Source of the DNA: Mycobacterium sp. E1747
GTDB taxonomy: Bacteria > Actinomycetota > Actinomycetes > Mycobacteriales > Mycobacteriaceae
Assembly: GCF_001667775.1 (NCBI RefSeq)
Contig: NZ_LZJI01000248.1
Location: 1-48,103, forward strand
Direction: 5' to 3'
DNA length: 48,103 nt
The position numbers were made by a program, and so were the translations under genes. The notes beneath the pieces are model-generated. The model had not been told where the DNA came from and did not search any database. It was given only the letters and a program-made list of their open reading frames with translations. Numbering within the stretch: position 1 is the stretch's first letter; each line of letters opens with the position of its first letter. Of the stretch, positions 18,498 through 27,122 are shown one piece after another.

Positions 18498-19406
18498 GTG
18501 GAACTCGCGCGTCGCGATTCGGATCCGGGCGGGCCCGAAGAACCGACGGCATCCGATCCGCCGCGGCGTCCTTCGGTCTCGATGCACAACGCCACGCAGT
18601 GGTTGCACAGCCGAAACCGCAGCCCGGGCGCGGTGGCGTTCATCCGCCGCGCGCGACGACTGCTGCCCGGCGATCCCGAGTTCGGCGACCCACTCTCCAC
18701 GGCGGGTGACGGTGGGCCGCGCGCCGCGGCGCGCGCCGCCGACCGGCTGCTGGGGGATCGCGACGCGGTGTCGCGTGAGGTCGGCCTCGGGCTGTTGCAG
18801 GTGTGGCAGGCGCTGACCGAGTCGGTGTCCCGCCGGCCGGCCAACCCGGAGGTCACCCTGGTCTTCACCGACCTCGTCGGCTTCTCGTCGTGGTCCTTGC
18901 AGGCCGGCGACGAGGCGGCGCTCACCCTGCTGCGGCAGGTGGCGCGGGCCGTCGAGCCGCCGCTGCTGGACGCCGGCGGCCACATCGTCAAACGGATGGG
19001 CGATGGCCTGATGGCCGTCTTCGGCGATCCGACGGTCGCCGTGCGTGCGGTGCTGGCCGCCAAAGAGGCGTTGAAGTCGGTCGAGGTGGCGGGTTACACG
19101 CCGAGGATGCGCGTCGGAATCCACACCGGCCGGCCCCAGCGGATGGCCTCCGACTGGCTCGGCGTTGACGTCAACATCGCCGCGCGGGTGATGGAACGAG
19201 CCACCAAGGGTGGGGTGATGGTGTCAGGTTCGACACTCGACCTGATCGCCCAGAGCGAACTGGACACGATGGGTGTCGTCGCCAAACGCGCACGTAAACC
19301 GGTATTTGCTGCGAAGACGTCCGGAGTCCCGGCCGATTTATCGATATATCGTTTGCGGACTCATAGGGAGTTGACAGCCTCCGATGACAGTTCCGAAACA
19401 AATTAG
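18498..19406 (+). CDS. Class III adenylate cyclase (Rv1647-like)
   Basis: A soluble enzyme of 302 residues that makes cAMP from ATP. The N-terminal 110 residues are Arg/Pro-rich, then helical. The cyclase homology domain (about 118-285) has metal Asp125 in VFTDLVGFS and Asp169 in MGDGLMAVFGD, the ATP-specifying pair Lys165 (VKRMGD) and Asp219 (SDWLG), and transition-state Asn226/Arg230 (VDVNIAARVME). All canonical residues are present, so an active homodimer is expected. GTG at 18498 is the chosen start; an ATG at 18582 is possible. The M. tuberculosis neighbour PE17 is absent upstream. The gene is 8 bp from the rhomboid-like gene, implying co-transcription. Confidence 0.9.
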   Translation: MELARRDSDPGGPEEPTASDPPRRPSVSMHNATQWLHSRNRSPGAVAFIRRARRLLPGDPEFGDPLSTAGDGGPRAAARAADRLLGDRDAVSREVGLGLLQVWQALTESVSRRPANPEVTLVFTDLVGFSSWSLQAGDEAALTLLRQVARAVEPPLLDAGGHIVKRMGDGLMAVFGDPTVAVRAVLAAKEALKSVEVAGYTPRMRVGIHTGRPQRMASDWLGVDVNIAARVMERATKGGVMVSGSTLDLIAQSELDTMGVVAKRARKPVFAAKTSGVPADLSIYRLRTHRELTASDDSSETN

Positions 19407-19414
19407 CCGACATA

Positions 19415-20230
19415 ATGGATGCAATGTTTGGGGGCATCCTTTCCCGGCTCGCCCGGGTCCAGTTCACCGCGGGGTACGTGGCGGCGCTGCTTGCCGTCAG
19501 CGCTGCCATCCTGGCGCTGGGACCGCACGCGCATGACGTGCTGGTCGAGCGGGCCAGCACCAACCTGCACAACCTGGCCCACGGCCACGTGGGCACGCTG
19601 CTGGGCAGCGCGCTGGTGGTCGACGCGGGTCCGCTCTACTTCTGGTTGCCGTTCCTGACCTGCCTGCTCGCGCTCGGCGAGCTGCACCTGCGCACCATCC
19701 GGCTGGTCGCCGCGTTCCTGATCGGACACATCGGCGCGACGCTGCTGGTGGCCGCCGCCCTGGCGGCGGCCGTCGAGTTCGAGTGGATGCCGGTGTCGAT
19801 CACCCGGGCCAGCGATGTCGGGATGAGCTACGGCGCCCTGGCGGTGCTCGGCGCGATGACGGCGGTGATTCCCCAGCGCTGGCGGCCAGCCTGGGTCGGC
19901 TGGTGGGTGGCGGCCGGCATCGCCTCGGCGATCATCGGCGGCGATTTCACCGACGCCGGTCACACCGTCGCCGTGGTTCTGGGCGTGCTGGTGTCCGCCC
20001 GGTTCCGCCAACCCGTCCACTGGACGCCGGTGCGCATCCTGATGCTGGCCGCCTCGTCGGGCTTCGGCTTCTTGATCCTGGCCCACCACTGGGGGACGAT
20101 GGCCGCCGCGCCCGCGTTCGGCGTCCTGGGCGCCCTGGCGGCCCACAAGATCGTGCAGTTGGCCACCCCGCGCGGCGGGGTGCTGAATGACGCGGCGCTG
20201 ACCCGCCCGCAGCCGGTCACGGCAGGCTAG
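19415..20230 (+). CDS. Rhomboid-like membrane protein (Rv1648-like)
   Basis: A 271-residue protein with about six helices. The loop HNLAHGHVGTLLGSALVV after the first helix resembles the His-rich first loop of rhomboids. GMSYG (136-140) lies at the start of a helix and gives a GxSxG-type Ser138, and TDAGHTVAVVLGVL supplies His183 on a later helix, so a Ser-His dyad may exist. Rhomboids are intramembrane serine proteases, but many homologues are inactive. The C-terminus is a cytoplasmic tail without motif. The ATG at 19415 is 8 bp after the cyclase stop, so cAMP signalling and this protein may be linked. Confidence 0.6.
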   Translation: MDAMFGGILSRLARVQFTAGYVAALLAVSAAILALGPHAHDVLVERASTNLHNLAHGHVGTLLGSALVVDAGPLYFWLPFLTCLLALGELHLRTIRLVAAFLIGHIGATLLVAAALAAAVEFEWMPVSITRASDVGMSYGALAVLGAMTAVIPQRWRPAWVGWWVAAGIASAIIGGDFTDAGHTVAVVLGVLVSARFRQPVHWTPVRILMLAASSGFGFLILAHHWGTMAAAPAFGVLGALAAHKIVQLATPRGGVLNDAALTRPQPVTAG

Positions 20231-20350
20231 GCAGCCCGCCGGTCATCCCCTTCAAGCACGCGCCAAGCGCCGTGCTCAGATCACTTATGATCGGCACTTG
20301 CCGCTGGGCCACTTCTTCCCAGCCCTCATCAGCAAGGAGCGTGTCGCCGC

Positions 20351-21394
20351 GTGGGTGCTCAGCCCGTCGACCTGTCACCGGACGCCTTGACCGAGGCGGT
20401 GCACGCCGCCCAGGAGGCGATCGCGCGCGCCGGCGATCTCGACGCGCTGGCACGCGTGAAGATCGAGCATCTCGGCGACCGCTCGCCGCTGGCGCTGGCC
20501 CGACAGGCTCTCGGCAGCGTCCCCAAGGACGAGCGCGCCGACGCCGGCAAACGCGTCAACTCCGCGCGGACCGAGGCTCAGCGCAGCTATGACGAACGCC
20601 TGGCGACGCTGCGCGCCGAGCGCGACGCGGCGGTGCTGGCCGCCGAGGGCATCGACGTCACGCTGCCGTCGAGCCGCCAACCGGCGGGCGCCCGGCACCC
20701 GATCACCCAGCTGGCCGAGCACATCGCCGACACCTTCGTCGCGATGGGCTGGGAACTGGCCGAGGGTCCCGAAGTCGAATCCGAGCAATTCAACTTCGAC
20801 GCGCTCAACTTCCCGGCGGACCACCCGGCGCGCAGCGAGCAGGACACGTTCTACATCGCGCCGGACGATTCCCGGCAGCTGCTGCGCACACACACCTCGC
20901 CGGTGCAGGTCCGCACCCTGCTGGCCCACGAGCTGCCGGTCTACATCGTCTCGATCGGGCGGACCTTCCGCACCGACGAACTCGACGCCACGCACACGCC
21001 CGTCTTCCACCAGGTCGAGGGGCTGGCGGTGGACCGCGGGCTGTCCATGGCGCACCTGCGGGGCACCCTGGACGCGTTCGCCCGCGCGGAGTTCGGCCCC
21101 GAGGCCCGTACCCGGATCCGGCCGCACTTCTTCCCATTCACCGAACCCTCCGCCGAGGTCGACGTCTGGTTCACCGGCAAGAAGGGCGGGGCCGGCTGGG
21201 TCGAGTGGGGTGGCTGCGGCATGGTGCACCCGAACGTGTTGCGGGCCGCGGGGATCGACCCCGAGGTCTATTCCGGGTTCGCGTTCGGGATGGGCCTGGA
21301 ACGCACCCTGCAGTTCCGCAACGGCATCCCCGACATGCGCGACATGGTCGAGGGCGACGTCCGGTTCTCGCTGCCTTTCGGGGTGGGTGCCTGA
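20351..21394 (+). CDS. pheS: Phenylalanyl-tRNA synthetase alpha subunit
   Basis: The catalytic subunit of the alpha2-beta2 PheRS, 347 residues. An N-terminal coiled coil (about 10-95) contacts the tRNA. The class II core has motif 2 FRTDELDATHTPVFHQVEG and motif 3 FAFGMGLERTLQFRNGIPD; the phenylalanine pocket region is HFFPFTEPSAEVDVW. GTG at 20351 follows AAGGAG at 20334-20339. No T-box or Phe-rich leader peptide was seen in the 120 bp upstream. The stop overlaps the pheT start by one base (TGATG), so the two subunits are translationally coupled. Confidence 0.96.
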   Translation: MGAQPVDLSPDALTEAVHAAQEAIARAGDLDALARVKIEHLGDRSPLALARQALGSVPKDERADAGKRVNSARTEAQRSYDERLATLRAERDAAVLAAEGIDVTLPSSRQPAGARHPITQLAEHIADTFVAMGWELAEGPEVESEQFNFDALNFPADHPARSEQDTFYIAPDDSRQLLRTHTSPVQVRTLLAHELPVYIVSIGRTFRTDELDATHTPVFHQVEGLAVDRGLSMAHLRGTLDAFARAEFGPEARTRIRPHFFPFTEPSAEVDVWFTGKKGGAGWVEWGGCGMVHPNVLRAAGIDPEVYSGFAFGMGLERTLQFRNGIPDMRDMVEGDVRFSLPFGVGA

Positions 21395-23880
21395 TGCGCA
21401 TTCCCTACAGCTGGCTGCGGGAGATCGTGGCGGCCGGCGCCCCGGACTGGGACGTCACCCCCGCCGATCTGGAACAGACCCTGGTGCGCATCGGCCACGA
21501 GGTCGAGGAGGTCGTCCCGCTCGGCCCGGTCGACGGGCCGCTGACCGTGGGACGGGTGGCCGCCATCGAGGAGCTCACCGGTTTCAAGAAGCCGATCCGG
21601 GCCTGCCGCGTCGACGTCGGCGAGCCTGAGCCGCGCGACATCGTCTGCGGCGCAACGAACTTCGCCGTCGGCGACCTGGTGGTCGTGGCGCTGCCCGGCA
21701 CCACGCTGCCCGGCGGGTTCGCCATCACGGCGCGCAAGACCTACGGCCGCGAATCCGACGGCATGATCTGCTCTGCGGCCGAATTGGGTTTGGGGGCCGA
21801 CCATTCCGGCATCCTGGTGTTGCCGCCCGGCACCGCAGGACCGGGCGCCGACGGCGCCGCGGTGCTGGGGTTGGACGACGTGGTCTTCCATCTGGCGATC
21901 ACCCCCGACCGGGGCTACTGCATGTCGGTGCGGGGCCTGGCCCGCGAGATCGCCTGCGCCTATGACCTCGACTTCGTCGACCCGGCGGACGTCAAACCAT
22001 TGCCGGCCGCGGGGGAGGCTTGGCCGTTGACCGTGCATCCCGAAACCGGTGTCCGCCGGTTCGCCCTGCGCCCGGTGACTGGCATCGACCCCGCCGCCGT
22101 GTCGCCGTGGTGGCTGCAGCGCCGACTGTTGCTGGCCGGCATCCGCGCGACCTCCCCGGCGGTGGACGTCACCAACTACGTGATGCTCGAGCTCGGCCAC
22201 CCCATGCACGCGCACGACTGCAACCGCATCTCCGGGGGCCTCGGGGTGCGGTTCGCCCGGGCCGGCGAGACCGTCGTGACGCTCGACGACATCGAGCGCC
22301 GGCTCGACCCGGCCGACGTCCTCATCGTCGACGACCGGGCGACCGCGGCGATCGGCGGCGTGATGGGCGCGGCGAGCACCGAGGTCCGCGCCGACTCCAC
22401 CGACGTGCTGCTGGAAGCCGCCGTGTGGGACCCGGCCGCCGTCTCGCGCACCCAGCGGCGTCTGCACCTGCCCAGCGAGGCCGCCCGGCGCTACGAGCGC
22501 GGGGTGGACCCGGCGATCTCGGTCGCCGCGCTGGACCGCTGCGCCACGCTGCTCGTCGACATCGCCGGCGGAGCGGTGTCGGACGAGCTGACCGATTGGC
22601 GCGGCGAGCCGCCGAGCGACGACTGGTCGCTCCCGCCGATCCGGATCGCCGCCGACCTGCCCGACCGCGTCGCCGGGGTCGCCTACCCGCCGGGCACCAC
22701 GGCACGGCGCCTGGCGCAGGTCGGGGCTTCGGTGAGCGACGACGGCGAGACACTGACCGTGACCCCACCGAGCTGGCGGCCCGACCTGGTGCAGCCCGCC
22801 GACCTCGTCGAGGAGGTGCTGCGCCTCGAGGGGCTGGAGGCCATCCCGTCGGTGCTGCCCGCCGCCCCGGCGGGCCGGGGCCTCACCGCGAGGCAGAAGC
22901 GTCGCCGCGCCATCGGCAGATCGCTCGCCCAATCCGGCTACGTCGAGATCCTGCCGACGCCGTTCCTGCCCGCCGGCGTGTTCGACCTGTGGGGCCTGCC
23001 GGCCGACGATCCCCGGCGCTCGACCACCCAGGTGCTCAACCCGCTGGAGGCCGACCGCCCGCACCTGGCCACCACGCTGCTGCCCGCGCTGCTGGAAGCG
23101 TTGGTGCGCAACGTGTCCCGGGGTCTGGTGGACGTTGCGCTCTACGCGCTGGCGCAGGTGGTGCAACCGACCGAGCAGACCCGCGGAGTGCAGCCGATCC
23201 CGGTGCACCGGCGGCCCACCGACGAAGAGATCGCGACGCTGGACGCCTCGCTGCCCCGGCAACCGCAGCACGTGGCGGCGGTGCTGGCGGGGCTGCGCGA
23301 ACGGCGCGGCCCCTGGGGTCCCGGCCGTCGGGTGGAAGCCGCCGACGCGTTCGAGGCGGCCCGCATCATCGCCCGCGCCAGTGGGGTCGAGGTGAGCCTG
23401 CGGGCGGCCCAGCACCTGCCGTGGCACCCCGGCCGCTGCGCCGAGGTGCTCGTCGGGGAGACCGTCGTCGGCCACGCCGGCCAGCTGCACCCCGCGGTGA
23501 TCGAGCGCTCCGGGCTGCCGAAGGGAACCTGCGCCGTCGAGCTCAACCTCGACGCGATCCCGATCGTCGAGGCGTTGCCCGCGCCGCGGGTGTCGCCGTT
23601 CCCGGCCGTCTTCCAGGACCTCAGCCTGGTGGTGCCCGCGCACGTGCCGGCCCAGGCGGTGGCCGACGCCGTCCGCGAGGGCGCCGGCGACCTGCTGGAA
23701 GACCTGCAACTGTTCGACGTCTTCACCGGCCCGCAGGTCGGGGAAGACCGCAAATCGCTGACCTTCGCGTTGCGGTTCCGCGCGCCGGACCGCACGCTGA
23801 CCGAGGATGACGCCAGCGCGGCCCGCGATGCCGCGGTGCGCCGCGCCGCGGAGGCGGTCGGGGCCGAGCTGCGAGCCTAG
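21394..23880 (+). CDS. pheT: Phenylalanyl-tRNA synthetase beta subunit
   Basis: A protein of 828 residues, the normal size. It starts MRIPYSWLREIVAAGAPDW, followed by an EMAP/tRNA-binding-like domain (about 45-155, VCGATNFAVGDLVVVALPG), the B3/B4 editing domain that clears mischarged Tyr-tRNA (about 220-390), the B5 DNA-binding-like domain (about 400-470), a catalytic-like core, and the C-terminal FDX-ACB anticodon-binding domain (about 735-828, SPFPAVFQDLSLVVPAHVPA). The ATG at 21394 overlaps the pheS stop; an open frame upstream is inside pheS and is not coding in that phase. The gene ends 55 bp before argC. Confidence 0.96.
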   Translation: MRIPYSWLREIVAAGAPDWDVTPADLEQTLVRIGHEVEEVVPLGPVDGPLTVGRVAAIEELTGFKKPIRACRVDVGEPEPRDIVCGATNFAVGDLVVVALPGTTLPGGFAITARKTYGRESDGMICSAAELGLGADHSGILVLPPGTAGPGADGAAVLGLDDVVFHLAITPDRGYCMSVRGLAREIACAYDLDFVDPADVKPLPAAGEAWPLTVHPETGVRRFALRPVTGIDPAAVSPWWLQRRLLLAGIRATSPAVDVTNYVMLELGHPMHAHDCNRISGGLGVRFARAGETVVTLDDIERRLDPADVLIVDDRATAAIGGVMGAASTEVRADSTDVLLEAAVWDPAAVSRTQRRLHLPSEAARRYERGVDPAISVAALDRCATLLVDIAGGAVSDELTDWRGEPPSDDWSLPPIRIAADLPDRVAGVAYPPGTTARRLAQVGASVSDDGETLTVTPPSWRPDLVQPADLVEEVLRLEGLEAIPSVLPAAPAGRGLTARQKRRRAIGRSLAQSGYVEILPTPFLPAGVFDLWGLPADDPRRSTTQVLNPLEADRPHLATTLLPALLEALVRNVSRGLVDVALYALAQVVQPTEQTRGVQPIPVHRRPTDEEIATLDASLPRQPQHVAAVLAGLRERRGPWGPGRRVEAADAFEAARIIARASGVEVSLRAAQHLPWHPGRCAEVLVGETVVGHAGQLHPAVIERSGLPKGTCAVELNLDAIPIVEALPAPRVSPFPAVFQDLSLVVPAHVPAQAVADAVREGAGDLLEDLQLFDVFTGPQVGEDRKSLTFALRFRAPDRTLTEDDASAARDAAVRRAAEAVGAELRA

Positions 23881-23909
23881 GCCGGCCCTAGTAATGGATT
23901 TGCAAAGCA

Positions 23910-23925
23910 TTGCATAACCATGCAG
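23910..23925. promoter_or_regulatory. ArgR operator (ARG box) upstream of argC
   Basis: TTGCATAACCATGCAG is nearly identical to the operator TTGCATAACGATGCAA that I recall from the structure of M. tuberculosis ArgR bound to DNA. The half-sites TGCAT/ATGCA are perfect. Just upstream, TTTGCAAAGCAT (23899-23910) looks like a second, weaker box, the tandem arrangement usual for ArgR hexamers. The box ends 10 bp before the argC ATG, so binding would block the promoter or early elongation in response to arginine. Confidence 0.8.
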
Positions 23926-23935
23926 AATCGGCGGA

Positions 23936-24979
23936 ATGGCCGACGTATTGAAGGTGGCGGTTGCCGGGGCCAGCGGCTATGCGGGCGGTGAGGTCCTGCG
24001 CCTGCTGCTGGGGCATCCGGCCTACGCCGACGGCCGCCTGGCCATCGGCTCGCTGACCGCCGCGACCAGCGCGGGCAGCTCGCTGGGCGAACACCACCCG
24101 CACCTCACACCGCTGGCGCAGCGGGTGGTCGAGCCCACCGAACTCGCGGTACTCGCCGGGCACGACGTGGTGTTCCTGGCCCTGCCGCACGGGCACTCGG
24201 CCGCGCTGGCCGAACAGCTCGGCCCCGACACCCTGATCGTCGACTGCGGCGCCGACTTCAGGCTTACCGACGCCGCCGCCTGGGAGCGGTTCTACGGTTC
24301 CCCGCACGCCGGCAGCTGGCCCTACGGGCTGCCGGAACTGCCCGGCGCGCGGGAACGGCTGCGCGGCGCCCGCCGCATCGCCGTGCCGGGCTGCTATCCG
24401 ACCGCGGCGCTGCTGGCGCTGCTCCCCGCGGTCGCCGAGGACCTGATCGCGCCGGCCGTCACCGTCGTCGCCGTCAGCGGCACCTCGGGCGCGGGCCGGG
24501 CCGCCAAGACCGACCTGCTCGGGTCGGAGGTCATCGGGTCGGCGCGGGCCTACAACATCGCGGGGGCCCACCGGCACACCCCCGAGATCGCCCAGGGCCT
24601 GCGGGCGGTCACCGACCGCGACGTCACCGTGTCGTTCACCCCGGTGCTGATCCCGACGTCGCGTGGCATCCTGGCCACCTGCACGGCCCGCACCCGTTCG
24701 CCCCTGTCTCAGCTGCGCGCCGCCTACGAAAAGGCTTACGACGCAGAGCCTTTCGTCCACCTGCTGCCCGAGGGTCAGCTGCCCCGCACCGGCTCGGTGA
24801 TCGGCAGCAACGCCGCGCACATCGCCGTCGCGGTCGACGAGGCCGCCGAGACGTTCGTGGCGATCGCCGCGATCGACAACCTGGTCAAGGGCACCGGCGG
24901 CGCGGCGGTGCAGGCGATGAACCTGGCGCTGGGTTGGCCGGAGGCCCAAGGCCTTTCGGTGGTCGGGATCGCCCCGTGA
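23936..24979 (+). CDS. argC: N-acetyl-gamma-glutamyl-phosphate reductase
   Basis: ArgC reduces N-acetylglutamyl phosphate to the semialdehyde with NADPH, the third step of arginine synthesis. The N-terminal Rossmann motif is VAVAGASGYAGGEVLRLL. The active-site Cys153 lies in VPGCYPTAALLAL and the conserved His in NIAGAHRHTPEIAQ. The length of 347 residues is typical. The gene opens the arg operon directly behind the ArgR operator, and its TGA overlaps the argJ GTG by four bases (GTGA). Confidence 0.96.
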   Translation: MADVLKVAVAGASGYAGGEVLRLLLGHPAYADGRLAIGSLTAATSAGSSLGEHHPHLTPLAQRVVEPTELAVLAGHDVVFLALPHGHSAALAEQLGPDTLIVDCGADFRLTDAAAWERFYGSPHAGSWPYGLPELPGARERLRGARRIAVPGCYPTAALLALLPAVAEDLIAPAVTVVAVSGTSGAGRAAKTDLLGSEVIGSARAYNIAGAHRHTPEIAQGLRAVTDRDVTVSFTPVLIPTSRGILATCTARTRSPLSQLRAAYEKAYDAEPFVHLLPEGQLPRTGSVIGSNAAHIAVAVDEAAETFVAIAAIDNLVKGTGGAAVQAMNLALGWPEAQGLSVVGIAP

Positions 24980-26187
24980 CCTATACGACCCAGGCGCGCT
25001 TGGTGCGCGAACAGGGCGTCACCGCGCCGGCCGGGTTCCGAGCGGCAGGCGTCGCCGCCGGCATCAAGGCGTCGGGCAACCGCGACCTCGCCCTGGTCTT
25101 CAACGAGGGCCCCGACTACGCGGCCGCCGGGGTGTTCACCCGCAACAAGGTCAAGGCCGCGCCGGTGCGCTGGACCCAGCAGGTGCTGACCACCGGAGCG
25201 CTGCGCGCGGTGATCCTCAACTCCGGCGGCGCCAACGCCTGCACCGGCCCGGGCGGCTTTCAAGACACCCACGCCACCGCCGAGGCCGTCGCGGCCGCGT
25301 TGTCGGACTGGGGGACCGAGACCGGGGCCATCGAGGTCGCGGTGTGCTCCACCGGGTTGATCGGTGACCGGTTGCCGATGGACAAGGTGCTGGCCGGTGT
25401 GCGGGCGATCGTGCACGACATGGCCGGCGGGCTGAGCGGCGGCGATGAGGCCGCGCGCGCGATCATGACCACCGACACCGTGCCGAAACAGGTTGCGCTG
25501 CACCATGCGGGCAACTGGACGGTCGGCGGGATGGCCAAGGGCGCCGGCATGCTGGCGCCGTCGCTGGCCACCATGCTCTGCGTGCTGACCACCGACGCCG
25601 CCGCCGAGCCCGCCGCGCTCGACCGGGCGCTGCGCCGGGCCACCGCGCGCACCTTCGACCGGCTCGACATCGACGGCAGCTGTTCGACCAACGACACCGT
25701 GCTGCTGCTGGCATCGGGGGCAAGCGAAATCACGCCGAGCCAGGCCGATCTGGACGACGCCGTGCTGCGGGTCTGCGACGACCTGTGCGCGCAGCTGCAG
25801 GCCGACGCCGAGGGGGTCACCAAACGCGTCATCGTCACCGTGACCGGGGCGGCCTCCGAGGACGACGCGCTGAGCGCCGCGCGGGTGATCGCCCGCGACA
25901 GCCTGGTCAAGACCGCGGTGTTCGGGTCCGACCCCAACTGGGGGCGGGTGCTGGCCGCCGTCGGCATGGCACCGGTGATGCTGGATCCTGATCGAATCAC
26001 CGTGTCGTTCAACGGATTTGCCGTGTGTGTCGACGGCGTCGGGGCGCCGGGTGCGCGCGAGGTGGACCTGTCCGGCGCCGACATCGACATCACGGTCGAC
26101 CTGGGGGTGGGCGACGGTAGCGCCGCGGTCCGCACCACCGACCTCTCGCACGCCTACGTCGAAGAGAATTCGGCCTACAGCTCATGA
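24976..26187 (+). CDS. argJ: Bifunctional glutamate N-acetyltransferase/ornithine acetyltransferase
   Basis: ArgJ moves the acetyl group from N-acetylornithine to glutamate, closing the cyclic arginine pathway. The proenzyme (403 residues) cleaves itself between Ala198 and Thr199 in KGAGMLAPSLATML, and Thr199 becomes the nucleophile of the beta chain. The oxyanion-type motif CSTGLIGDRLP and the closing AYVEENSAYSS are present. GTG at 24976 overlaps the argC stop, and the ATGA at 26184 overlaps argB. An open frame extends slightly upstream inside argC but lacks homology. Confidence 0.96.
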   Translation: MTYTTQARLVREQGVTAPAGFRAAGVAAGIKASGNRDLALVFNEGPDYAAAGVFTRNKVKAAPVRWTQQVLTTGALRAVILNSGGANACTGPGGFQDTHATAEAVAAALSDWGTETGAIEVAVCSTGLIGDRLPMDKVLAGVRAIVHDMAGGLSGGDEAARAIMTTDTVPKQVALHHAGNWTVGGMAKGAGMLAPSLATMLCVLTTDAAAEPAALDRALRRATARTFDRLDIDGSCSTNDTVLLLASGASEITPSQADLDDAVLRVCDDLCAQLQADAEGVTKRVIVTVTGAASEDDALSAARVIARDSLVKTAVFGSDPNWGRVLAAVGMAPVMLDPDRITVSFNGFAVCVDGVGAPGAREVDLSGADIDITVDLGVGDGSAAVRTTDLSHAYVEENSAYSS

Positions 26188-27122
26188 TGCGCGCCGGCGA
26201 CGATGCAGAACGCAGTGATGAGGTGGAGCGGCGCATATTCTTGCGCACCCAGGAGCTGTCCACCGCGGTCAAGGCCCAGGTGCTGGCCGAGGCGCTACCG
26301 TGGCTCAAGCAGCTGTACGGCAAGGTCGTCGTCATCAAATACGGCGGCAACGCCATGACCGACGACACACTGCGGCATGCATTCGCCGCCGACATGGCCT
26401 TCCTGCGCAACTGCGGCATCCTGCCGGTCGTCGTGCACGGCGGTGGCCCGCAGATCACCGCCATGCTGCGACGCCTGGGCATCGAGGGCGACTTCAAGGG
26501 CGGATTCCGGGTCACCACACCGGAAGTGCTCGACGTGGCGCGAATGGTGTTGTTCGGCCAGGTGGGCCGCGAACTGGTCAACCTGATCAACGCGCACGGC
26601 CCCTACGCCGTCGGCATCACCGGCGAGGACGCGCAACTGTTCACCGCCGTGCGGCGCAGCGTCACCGTGGACGGCGTGGCCACCGATATCGGGTTGGTGG
26701 GCGACGTCGAACGGGTCAACACCGCCGCGGTGCTGGATCTCATTACCGCGGGCCGCATTCCGGTGGTGTCGACGCTGGCCCCGGACGCCGAGGGCGTGGT
26801 GCACAACATCAACGCCGACACCGCCGCGGCGGCCCTCGCCGAGGCCCTGCGCGCCGAGAAGCTGTTGATGCTCACCGACGTCGAGGGCCTCTACACCAGC
26901 TGGCCGGATCGCGGCTCGTTGGTCAGCGAGATCGACACCGCCACACTTTCGCAACTGCTACCCACGCTGGAGGCGGGGATGATCCCCAAGGTCGAGGCGT
27001 GCCTGCGGGCCGTGACCGCGGGTGTGCCGAGCGCCCACGTCATCGACGGCCGGGTCGAGCACTGTGTGCTGGTGGAGCTTTTCACCGACGCGGGCACCGG
27101 CACCAAGGTGGTAAGCGCGTGA
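26184..27122 (+). CDS. argB: Acetylglutamate kinase
   Basis: ArgB phosphorylates N-acetylglutamate and is the usual point of feedback inhibition by arginine. The core begins KVVVIKYGGNAM (phosphate-binding Lys/Gly), with VVVHGGGPQI, NINADTAAAALAEAL and EAGMIPKVEACLRAV. From the ATG overlapping the argJ stop (ATGA) the product is 312 residues, longer than usual. The extra first residues MMRAGDDAERSDEVERR are the translation of a DNA motif that, in my recollection, recurs before mycobacterial genes and carries a ribosome binding site. A TTG at 26241 (or even ATA at 26235) would give a normal-length ArgB. The ATG is kept because other junctions in this operon overlap the same way. Confidence 0.93.
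   Translation: MMRAGDDAERSDEVERRIFLRTQELSTAVKAQVLAEALPWLKQLYGKVVVIKYGGNAMTDDTLRHAFAADMAFLRNCGILPVVVHGGGPQITAMLRRLGIEGDFKGGFRVTTPEVLDVARMVLFGQVGRELVNLINAHGPYAVGITGEDAQLFTAVRRSVTVDGVATDIGLVGDVERVNTAAVLDLITAGRIPVVSTLAPDAEGVVHNINADTAAAALAEALRAEKLLMLTDVEGLYTSWPDRGSLVSEIDTATLSQLLPTLEAGMIPKVEACLRAVTAGVPSAHVIDGRVEHCVLVELFTDAGTGTKVVSA
26190..26235 (+). repeat. Dispersed mycobacterial RBS-bearing motif in the argB 5' region
   Basis: The stretch contains GCGACGATGCAGAACGCAGT and then GATGAGGTGGAGCGGCGCA. From memory, near copies ending GAGGAGGAGCGGCGC followed by a start codon precede many mycobacterial genes. Here the trinucleotide after the motif is ATA (26235-26237), with TTG at 26241. It is the only copy I noticed in this window. 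Confidence 0.45.

Noticed and set aside
20231..20350. T-box or Phe leader peptide before pheS
   Set aside because: No T-box core and no Phe-rich short ORF; the ATG at 20287 opens a frame that runs on without a stop into pheS in another phase.
21268..23910. An 880-codon open frame opposite pheT
   Set aside because: A shadow of PheT with low-complexity composition and no recognisable domain.
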